Below, in pieces: positions 5,511-10,568 of a stretch of DNA of 10,568 bases. Made by a program: the position numbers and the translations under genes. The stretch comes from Bacillota bacterium (GTDB lineage Bacteria; Bacillota; UBA4882; UBA10575). Below the pieces are notes generated by a model that was given only the letters and a program-made list of their open reading frames with translations, ran no database searches and was not told the DNA's origin. The stretch lies in assembly GCA_003511465.1 (NCBI GenBank), contig DOID01000050.1, positions 2,682-13,249 on the forward strand, given 5' to 3'. Numbering within the stretch: position 1 is the stretch's first letter; each line of letters opens with the position of its first letter.

Positions 5511-6803
5511 TTATTCCTGGTCTTGGTTTAGATTCATCTTCTCCGCCAAAAGGTCACCTAGGTTAGAGGAGAGCGGTTTTTCTTCAAGGCCGGGGATGGA
5601 TTGGGATTGTTTTTGTCCGCGGGGTTCACGGTGTTCACGGTGTTCTCGAGCCGGTTCTGGTTTTCTCTCCTGTGCTTCGCGGAGGCTTAGACCGATTCTA
5701 CGATCCTCCGCATCAACTTTCACTACTTTCGCCCGGACGGTCTCCCCGATCTTTACTACTTCATCCGGTTTTTCGACCCGTCGGTCGCTGAGTTGGGAGA
5801 TATGAATCAGACCATCGATCCCTTCCTCTAAATTAACGAAGGCACCGAAAGAAGTCAGGCGGACCACTTTTCCGTCAACCACATCGCCCACCTTGTATCT
5901 TTCCCCAATTCCACTCCAGGGATGGGGCGTTAACTGTTTTAAACTAAGGGAAATTCTTTTTGCTTCCTGGTCAACCTTAATGACGAGGACCTGAATTTCC
6001 TGGCCTTCAGTCAGTCGCGCCGACGGGTGGGGGATCCGCTCCCAAGCGATCTCAGAAATATGGAGGAGTCCTTCGACGCCCTCCCCTAAATCAACAAAAG
6101 CGCCAAAGGGAGTTAAGCGGGTGACCACGCCCGTCCGGGTCTGGTTTTCAGCCAATTCCGCATACATTTTAGCTTCAACTACCGCCCGTTCTTCCATTAA
6201 CACCTCTTTCCGCGAAAGCACGGCTCGATGCCGCTCCGGTTCAAAATCAATCACATAAAATTCCGCCTCCAACCCCTCCAAAGCAGTCAGATCACTGACA
6301 TACCCTAAATCCGCATGGGAAGCGGGAAGAAACACAATCAAACCTTCGACGTTGACCTGGAGGCCGCCTTTGATCGCCCGGATAATTTTTCCCGTTACCC
6401 GTCGGCGCTGCTCAAAATCGGCTTTTAATTTTTCCCAGGCCCCTTCTTCATCAGCCTTTCTCTTTGAAAGCTGGGTTTTTTCGTCTTCGGCCTTAACGAC
6501 CATCACATTAATTTTTTCCCCAACCTCTACCACTTCACGGGCAGAAGCCACTTTTTCGTTAGTCAATTCCGCCAAGGGAATTGTAAAGTCGGACTTCCCG
6601 CCTACATTGACCGCTATTTCGTCATCATTAACCAGGACAACGGTGCCTTCTACAATTTTCCCCTGTTCCAAATTGGGGATCTCCTCAAGGACCATTTCCC
6701 CATTATCCATGGCTGATTCTCCATTCTCCGGTACCATTTCTCCATTCTCCACTTTATCTACCTCCTCTGTCAGCTGTCCGTTCGTAACTTGATTTTCTTC
6801 CAT
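5511..6803 (-). CDS. rpsA: 30S ribosomal protein S1 (four S1 domains)
   Basis: A 430-residue RNA-binding protein with four S1 (OB-fold) domains at about 47-115, 134-200, 221-289 and 304-376. The last two have the classical RLTPFGAFVDLGEGVEGLLHIS and RLTSFGAFVNLEEGIDGLIHIS pattern of strong RNA-binding S1 repeats; the first two are more diverged. S1 helps the 30S subunit bind and unfold mRNA; in Gram-positives its essentiality varies. The N-terminal 45 residues are acidic and contain the repeat NGEMVPENGESAMDNGEM. After domain 4 comes a charged linker with REHREHREPRG (386-396) and a short helical C-terminus. ATG at 6803 has a perfect AGGAGGT, which lies inside the last codons of ispH, only 2 bases separating the genes. 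In some clostridia ispH and S1 are fused into one polypeptide; here they are separate. The gene is followed by a strong terminator. Confidence 0.93.
   Translation of the reverse strand: MEENQVTNGQLTEEVDKVENGEMVPENGESAMDNGEMVLEEIPNLEQGKIVEGTVVLVNDDEIAVNVGGKSDFTIPLAELTNEKVASAREVVEVGEKINVMVVKAEDEKTQLSKRKADEEGAWEKLKADFEQRRRVTGKIIRAIKGGLQVNVEGLIVFLPASHADLGYVSDLTALEGLEAEFYVIDFEPERHRAVLSRKEVLMEERAVVEAKMYAELAENQTRTGVVTRLTPFGAFVDLGEGVEGLLHISEIAWERIPHPSARLTEGQEIQVLVIKVDQEAKRISLSLKQLTPHPWSGIGERYKVGDVVDGKVVRLTSFGAFVNLEEGIDGLIHISQLSDRRVEKPDEVVKIGETVRAKVVKVDAEDRRIGLSLREAQERKPEPAREHREHREPRGQKQSQSIPGLEEKPLSSNLGDLLAEKMNLNQDQE
5625..5648 (-). repeat. 9-base tandem repeat in the rpsA 3' linker
   Basis: TTCACGGTG occurs twice in a row on the + strand, followed by a partial third copy (TTCTCG). 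It encodes the Glu-His-Arg repeat in the S1 C-terminal linker. In frame, so length change would not break the gene. Confidence 0.7.
6691..6750 (-). repeat. Imperfect repeats encoding Asn-Gly-Glu units in the S1 N-terminus
   Basis: An 18-base unit at 6691-6708 recurs at 6733-6750 with 16 of 18 bases matching, and a 12-base partial copy lies at 6718-6729. They code for the NGE-rich acidic leader of S1 and look like a local in-frame duplication. Confidence 0.65.
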
Positions 6804-6805
6804 AG

Positions 6806-7669
6806 TTATACCTCCTGAATAATATTATAATATTGTTCCAGCCAGCTTGCGACCTCGTCGATCTGATCTTGCGGCGTCGACGCACCAGCTGAGACACCAA
6901 CTATACGTTTATCTTCTAACCACTTAGGATTAATCTCTGCTTTTGATTCTATATGATATGTTGGCGTAAAGGAAGACCCGATCTCTACTAATTTGCGAGT
7001 ATTCGCCGAATTTTTTCCTCCGATCACCAATAAAATGTCAACCTTTTGGGCAAGGTCGGCCGCTTCAGTCTGGCGTTCCCGGGTCGCATGGCAAATTGTA
7101 TTAAAGACTTTTAACTCCTTCGTCAAGGGTAGCAAAAGATCCACCACTAGGGCCAACTGCTGTTGGGAGAGGGTCGTCTGGCAGACCAGACCAAGTTTGG
7201 CCTTAATTGAACCACGATGCACCTCCTCCGGCGCCGACGGATTTACCACGATGGCTTCCCCGTCCACCGTATCAACCACCGCCTGGACTTCCGGATGGAG
7301 GGGATCACCCACCACCACGACCTGATAACCATCGCGCCGTAACCCCTGGGCAAGTTTCTGTTCTTGTTTAACAAAAGGGCAGGTCGCATCAATCACCTTT
7401 AAGCCCCGTTCTTCCGCGTCCATAAAAATCTGCGGTCCGGCACCATGGGATCGAATGAGCAGAATCCCGCCTGATTCGGCTTCTTCTAAAGCAGAGATGG
7501 TTTTGATGCCACGGCTTTCCAAATCCGCAATCACCCGGGGGTTGTGAATCAAAGGCCCTAATATATAAACCGGCTGCCGGTGGTGGGAACGACTTGCCAG
7601 CGCAATCTCCAGCGCCCTTTCCACTCCAAAGCAAAAGCCGGCTTTCTTTCCAATCATAATATTACCCAT
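6806..7669 (-). CDS. ispH: 4-hydroxy-3-methylbut-2-enyl diphosphate reductase
   Basis: A 287-residue IspH (LytB). It is the last enzyme of the MEP pathway, reducing HMBPP to IPP and DMAPP with a [4Fe-4S] cluster. All three cluster cysteines are present: C13 (AGFCFGVERA), C97 (DATCPFV) and C193 (NTICHATRERQ). Substrate-binding and catalytic residues are also visible: H42 (IHNP), H75 (RSHGAG), H125 and E127 (HPEV), T168 (CQTT) and S221/N223 (GGKNSANT). Numbering almost coincides with the E. coli enzyme, so the protein is complete. The start at 7669 overlaps the end of plsC by 8 bases; its ribosome site is weak, and an internal ATG four codons later (MIGKKAG) would fit the family equally well. 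It is followed after 2 bases by rpsA. The organism therefore makes isoprenoids by the MEP route. Confidence 0.95.
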   Translation of the reverse strand: MGNIMIGKKAGFCFGVERALEIALASRSHHRQPVYILGPLIHNPRVIADLESRGIKTISALEEAESGGILLIRSHGAGPQIFMDAEERGLKVIDATCPFVKQEQKLAQGLRRDGYQVVVVGDPLHPEVQAVVDTVDGEAIVVNPSAPEEVHRGSIKAKLGLVCQTTLSQQQLALVVDLLLPLTKELKVFNTICHATRERQTEAADLAQKVDILLVIGGKNSANTRKLVEIGSSFTPTYHIESKAEINPKWLEDKRIVGVSAGASTPQDQIDEVASWLEQYYNIIQEV

Positions 7670-8273
7670 TTTCCATTCCCGCCCCTGTATTTTTCCTCAA
7701 TTCCGTCAGACGGGTAAAGATCTGGTCGGTTCCCTCTCGGATCAAATCTTTCTTCGCCGCAGGCCCTTCCAGTTTGAAAGGCGAACCCACGTATGCTCTG
7801 ATCCGGGGAAACCGGAATAAAGACAGTCCGCGCGTGCCGGTAAACACCATAGGAAGAATCATCGCTCCGCTTTCAACCGCAAGCAACGCAGCCCCCGGTC
7901 GCAAAGGATGAATTTTTCCGTCCTTATGGCGCGTGCCTTCGGGAAACATCCCCAGGACTTTACCAGCGGAGAGTACCTCTAGAGCCGAACGGAAAGCCCC
8001 CCGGTCGCCTTGACCTCTTTTGACTGGAAATGCGCCTAACCGCCGAAGCAAACCGCCAAAGAACGGAATCCGAAAAAGCTCCTCTTTGGCCATAAAACAA
8101 ACCTGCCGTTGACGCAGGCTGCAACCGACAACGATCGGGTCGATTAAATTGGTATGATTAGCCACGACAATAACCGGACCTTTTTCCGGTAACTGTTCAG
8201 CGCCTACAACCTTCAATCCGTAGAATAATTTGAGCATTCCGTAGAGTAGATCTCTGCATAACCTGTACAGCAA
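7662..8273 (-). CDS. plsC: 1-acyl-sn-glycerol-3-phosphate acyltransferase
   Basis: A PlsC-family acyltransferase, 203 residues from the chosen start. It adds the second acyl chain to lysophosphatidic acid to make phosphatidic acid at the membrane. Motif I is NHTNLID (H40, D45, the HX4D catalytic pair), motif II KEELFRIPFFG (64-74), motif III FPEGTR (110-115), and a later ILPM block fits motif IV. The N-terminus YRLCRDLLYGMLKLFYGLKVVG is the amphipathic membrane-facing lead typical of the family. I prefer TTG at 8273 because AGGAGG lies 10 bases upstream and the protein then begins where the family does. An in-frame TTG at 8306 would add eleven residues, but the AGGAGG would lie inside the gene and no ribosome site precedes it. 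There is a 71-base gap after cmk and an 8-base overlap with ispH. Confidence 0.88.
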   Translation of the reverse strand: MLYRLCRDLLYGMLKLFYGLKVVGAEQLPEKGPVIVVANHTNLIDPIVVGCSLRQRQVCFMAKEELFRIPFFGGLLRRLGAFPVKRGQGDRGAFRSALEVLSAGKVLGMFPEGTRHKDGKIHPLRPGAALLAVESGAMILPMVFTGTRGLSLFRFPRIRAYVGSPFKLEGPAAKKDLIREGTDQIFTRLTELRKNTGAGMENG

Positions 8274-8283
8274 AAATGTCAGT

Positions 8284-8289
8284 CCTCCT
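8284..8289 (-). promoter_or_regulatory. Ribosome binding site deciding the plsC start
   Basis: A perfect AGGAGG on the minus strand lies 10 bases before TTG at 8273. It is the only strong Shine-Dalgarno sequence in the cmk-plsC gap and argues for the shorter protein rather than the TTG at 8306. Confidence 0.6.
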
Positions 8290-8344
8290 GATTTAAGAAA
8301 ATACAAGCCTGTCGATGCGAACTAAGGTAGCCAGCGTGAGCGGC

Positions 8345-9019
8345 CTAAACTAGCGACAAGATCCGAGCGACCACTTCCTGGATGGAGAGTCTGCTGGAAT
8401 CAATGGTTACACTGTCCGCCGCCGGTCGCATGGGGGCAACCGGTCGTCCGGAATCGAAAGCATCCCTTTGTTTTAAATCTTCCTGAATCTCATGTTTCGT
8501 AACCGCCGCTCCTTTGGCTTGTAATTCAAGCCACCGCCGCTGCGCCCGTTCCTCAAGGGAAGCAATGAGAAAGATCTTCAAGTCAGCCTGAGGAAGCACT
8601 ACGGTGCCAATATCACGACCATCCATTACTACTCCGCCTAGGTGACCAATGATTTGCTGTTGTTTGACCAGTACCGCCCGGACCCCGGCCACCGCTGCCA
8701 CGACAGAGACCTTTTTCGTCACCTGATCGGAGCGAATCTGCTCGCTTACATCTTCCCCATCCATAAAAAGATGATAGCCCCCGTCGTCAGTCTGTTTAAA
8801 CTCCAAAACGGTTTGTGCAGCCAAGTTCGTCAGGGCTTCCTCCTGGGTCAGCACAATTCCAGCCCGTAACGCTTTTAAAGTAATCGCCCGGTACATTGCC
8901 CCCGTATCCAGATATAAAATCCCTAAAGCATCTGCCACCAGTTTGGCCACGGTACTTTTACCGGAACCGGCCGGGCCATCGATGGCAATCGTTATACGAT
9001 TATTCAATATTCTCCCCAT
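8345..9019 (-). CDS. cmk: Cytidylate kinase
   Basis: A 224-residue CMP/dCMP kinase. It phosphorylates CMP and dCMP with ATP, recycling pyrimidine nucleotides and CMP released in phospholipid synthesis. The P-loop is GPAGSGKS (15-22); DTGAMYR (38-44) contacts the nucleotide; DGRDIGT (133-139) and RDAFDSGRP (185-193) supply the conserved acidic and arginine residues, and the middle of the protein carries the CMP-binding insert. Length matches the family. ATG at 9019 is used; it overlaps the previous gene by 20 bases. Its ribosome site is only purine-rich (GAAGAAGAGA), and a TTG at 9007 with GGGGAG 4 bases upstream is a credible alternative giving a protein four residues shorter. The frame also remains open 18 codons further upstream without family support. 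The cmk-plsC-ispH-rpsA order, or parts of it, is common in Firmicutes. Confidence 0.93.
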   Translation of the reverse strand: MGRILNNRITIAIDGPAGSGKSTVAKLVADALGILYLDTGAMYRAITLKALRAGIVLTQEEALTNLAAQTVLEFKQTDDGGYHLFMDGEDVSEQIRSDQVTKKVSVVAAVAGVRAVLVKQQQIIGHLGGVVMDGRDIGTVVLPQADLKIFLIASLEERAQRRWLELQAKGAAVTKHEIQEDLKQRDAFDSGRPVAPMRPAADSVTIDSSRLSIQEVVARILSLV

Positions 9020-9482
9020 CCGTCTCTTCTTCACCCTTATCCGGCACGTAGTCTTCCCTGGCTTGATGAACAACCTTTAACGCCTGTAATAGGTTTTCCT
9101 CCAACCGGCCCAAGACCTCCCGCACATAAAGGTTGGCTTCTTTCTCCACTTGCTGAATATAGCTGTAGGCTTTAGTTTTAAGTTCCTTACTCTCTTCTTG
9201 CGCCAGTTTTGTCAGATGGTGTTCAGAGAGGAGGCGCTGGGCTTCCGAAGAGGAATGTTCGCGGAGACGCTCCGCCTCTTCCTGAGCTTCCCGGATAATA
9301 TGTTTTTTTTTCTGGAGAAGCTCCTCCGCCGCCTTCACCTCGGAGGGTAAAGTCAGCTTAACTTTTTTTAAAATCTCCAAGGCCTCATCGGCTGGGACCA
9401 AAGCGCGTCCAGCGAAGTGGGGGCTTTTTTTAATTAACTCCTCCAAGCGGTCGAGGAGCGCTAATAAATGGCTACTACTCAT
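9000..9482 (-). CDS. Coiled-coil protein of unknown function between coaD and cmk
   Basis: A 160-residue hydrophilic protein with no signal peptide or membrane segment. After a short N-terminal helix (LLALLDRLEELIKKS, 6-20) and the stretch FAGRALVPADEALEILKK (23-40), residues about 47-144 look like a long charged helix rich in E, K, A, Q and L, with leucines and alanines at heptad-like spacing. The tail (150-160) is acidic. Similar small proteins next to coaD in clostridia are often annotated vaguely as ATPase or V-type ATPase subunit H-like because of the coiled coil; no nucleotide-binding motif is present, so I do not adopt that. The N-terminal pattern (DRLEELI, then a short loop and DEALEILKK) resembles DivIVA-like or segregation-linked coiled-coil proteins only loosely. 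ATG at 9482 overlaps coaD by 8 bases, with GGGGG 6 bases upstream. Confidence 0.7.
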   Translation of the reverse strand: MSSSHLLALLDRLEELIKKSPHFAGRALVPADEALEILKKVKLTLPSEVKAAEELLQKKKHIIREAQEEAERLREHSSSEAQRLLSEHHLTKLAQEESKELKTKAYSYIQQVEKEANLYVREVLGRLEENLLQALKVVHQAREDYVPDKGEEETDGENIE

Positions 9483-9975
9483 CTTCTACCCCCGCTTTTG
9501 TTTTTTTCCGCAAAGGTCCAAGGACCGCCGGAGGAACCAGCCCTTCCGGATCGCCACCAAACAGGACAATTTCTTTCACCATACTTGAACTGAGAAAGGA
9601 ATATTCATTAGCGGTCATCATAAACACGGTTTCAATTTCCGGGGCTAAGTGCTTATTGGTCAAAGCCATTTGAAACTCATATTCAAAATCGGAAATTGCC
9701 CGTAATCCTTTGACGATCACCTGTGCCTTGTGGGCCCGGGCAAACTCCACTTGCAAACCACTAAAATGGTCAACGCGGACATTGTGCAAATGCGCTTCCT
9801 TAATCACTTGTTTGAGGAGGGTGATTCGCTCTTCAACAGTAAATAAATGTTTCTTCCCAGGGTTATGGCCGACAGCGACGATCACCTCATCAAAAACCTG
9901 CGCTGATCTTTGAATGATATCCAGATGACCGTTGGTTGCCGGGTCAAAGCTACCCGGGCAGATGGCAATAGCCAT
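9475..9975 (-). CDS. coaD: Phosphopantetheine adenylyltransferase
   Basis: A 166-residue CoaD. It transfers AMP from ATP to 4'-phosphopantetheine to form dephospho-CoA, the penultimate step of coenzyme A synthesis. The nucleotidyltransferase motif is PGSFDPATNGHLD (7-19) with H17 of the (T/H)xGH signature. KGLRAISDFEYE (89-100) and the SSSMVKE block (129-135) are the other conserved sites. Length fits the family. Three in-frame ATGs lie at 9990, 9981 and 9975, and the frame is open further. I choose 9975 because GGAG ends 9 bases upstream and the protein then begins MAIAICPGSFDP as in other CoaD proteins. It overlaps the end of rsmD by 26 bases and the next gene by 8 bases. The rsmD-coaD pair is widespread in Firmicutes. 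Confidence 0.94.
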   Translation of the reverse strand: MAIAICPGSFDPATNGHLDIIQRSAQVFDEVIVAVGHNPGKKHLFTVEERITLLKQVIKEAHLHNVRVDHFSGLQVEFARAHKAQVIVKGLRAISDFEYEFQMALTNKHLAPEIETVFMMTANEYSFLSSSMVKEIVLFGGDPEGLVPPAVLGPLRKKTKAGVEDE

Positions 9976-10546
9976 CGTCATCAGCTCCATCGGTAATATA
10001 CTTCCAAAATTCCAAGGATACTTCCCCATATACCCGCTTATCTACCCGCTGCAAACAGTCTACTTGGTTGGGCAAAAGATCGTACTTGGGAATTTCCACC
10101 ACCAGCTGTCCGGTAGGAGTCAGCAGCGGCAGCCGGGAAATTAACTCTATGACCCGTAACCAAAGCTTAGCTTTAAAAGGGGGGTCCAGCAAAATAAGAT
10201 CGAAGGCCTGCTCTTCCCGGCTGATTTTCGGTAAAATCCGCAGGACATCAACGGGAAAGATGCTGACCTCCGTGGTGACGTCGGGTAGACGTTGTAGATT
10301 CTGTTTTAAGAGGCGTAAACCCTTCGGATCGTTTTCCACAAAACAAACCTCACGGGCTCCACGGCTTAAAGCCTCAATCCCAAGGGCTCCGGATCCGGCA
10401 AACAAATCCAAAACCCGCCCATGCCGGAAGCTATCACCCAGAATGCTAAAAAGAGCTTCCCGCACCCGATCCGTAGTCGGCCTTAGTCCTTGATGAGTTG
10501 GTCCCAGCAGTTTTTGTCCGCCGTACTTTCCACCTGTAATTCGCAT
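9950..10546 (-). CDS. rsmD: 16S rRNA (guanine966-N2)-methyltransferase
   Basis: A 198-residue RsmD-type SAM-dependent methyltransferase. It methylates G966 of 16S rRNA (E. coli numbering) in the assembled small subunit. The N-terminus MRITGGKYGGQKLLGP and LRPTTDRVREALFSIL (21-36) is the family signature. SAM motif I is VLDLFAGSGALGIEAL (45-60); the following acidic position lies in FVENDP (69-74); the catalytic DPPF is at 121-124. The end is slightly longer than usual, with a polar tail (DGADDDGYCHLPG) produced by the 26-base overlap with coaD. ATG at 10546 is preceded by GTAGGGTAAAG, a moderate ribosome site 5 bases away, and lies 22 bases from the window edge, so the promoter and any upstream partner cannot be seen. 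Confidence 0.93.
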   Translation of the reverse strand: MRITGGKYGGQKLLGPTHQGLRPTTDRVREALFSILGDSFRHGRVLDLFAGSGALGIEALSRGAREVCFVENDPKGLRLLKQNLQRLPDVTTEVSIFPVDVLRILPKISREEQAFDLILLDPPFKAKLWLRVIELISRLPLLTPTGQLVVEIPKYDLLPNQVDCLQRVDKRVYGEVSLEFWKYITDGADDDGYCHLPG

Positions 10547-10568
10547 CTTTACCCTACTTTAAATTGTC

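Noticed and set aside
6352..6792. Long open frame on the + strand (146 codons) opposite rpsA
   Set aside because: It is wholly antisense to a well-supported S1 domain region. Its translation is Ser/Thr-rich, as expected from reversed Glu-rich codons, and shows no motif.
8274..8306. Eleven-residue upstream extension of PlsC from a TTG at 8306
   Set aside because: No ribosome site precedes that TTG, and the only strong AGGAGG would lie inside the coding part; the shorter start matches the family N-terminus.
8274..8344. Possible promoter or terminator in the cmk-plsC gap
   Set aside because: I find no stable stem with a T run and no paired -35/-10 boxes at good spacing, only the plsC ribosome site.
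10068..10493. Open frame on the + strand (141 codons) opposite rsmD
   Set aside because: The rsmD frame carries clear methyltransferase motifs; the + strand product is low-complexity, rich in S, K and R, and has no recognisable domain.
1..10568. CRISPR arrays, insertion sequences, tRNA or rRNA genes, toxin-antitoxin or phage genes
   Set aside because: No spaced direct repeats, terminal inverted repeats, transposase motifs or tRNA-like cloverleaf stretches were seen; coding density leaves almost no room for them.

Overview
The window reads as ordinary chromosome from an endospore-forming, probably anaerobic Gram-positive bacterium (Firmicutes/Clostridia-like). Reasons: two recognisable sporulation genes (spoIIP and a spoVAEa-type gene), families typical of clostridial spore formers (DUF3189, DUF1614, 2-hydroxyacyl-CoA dehydratase activase-related proteins), a four-domain Gram-positive type S1 protein, strong AGGAGG ribosome binding sites, and TTG and GTG starts beside ATG. 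Base composition is near half G+C with no obvious island. A genus cannot be named from sequence alone. I see no transposase, phage gene, CRISPR array, tRNA or rRNA, and no gene on the + strand.

All twelve genes lie on the minus strand, so transcription runs from high to low coordinates, in two tightly packed blocks. Block 1 (10546 down to 5511) is housekeeping: rsmD (16S rRNA methylation), coaD (coenzyme A synthesis), a coiled-coil protein of unknown role, cmk (CMP kinase), plsC (phospholipid synthesis), ispH (isoprenoid precursors) and rpsA (S1). Most junctions overlap or lie within a few bases; the 71-base gap before plsC is the exception. The block ends in a strong hairpin-plus-T-run terminator just past rpsA.

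Block 2 (5354 down to 15) starts about 105 bases after the terminator, in a short AT-rich stretch with a possible promoter. It holds a DUF1614 multi-pass membrane protein, spoIIP (cell wall hydrolase for engulfment), two tandem DUF3189 genes, a spoVAEa-type gene, and a pair of activase-related proteins sharing a C-terminal DEHS-x-EAG motif and several conserved cysteines. The first five look like a sporulation operon. The last pair belongs to families linked to 2-hydroxyacyl-CoA dehydratase activation; its ATPase partner is not in the window and may lie just past base 1.

Nothing here is clearly a new defence or mobile system. The most interesting points are the second-block context (two uncharacterised DUF3189 genes and a DUF1614 gene translationally linked to sporulation genes), the degenerate first DUF3189 copy, a SpoIIP with a C-terminal membrane segment, and the separated activase-like pair.
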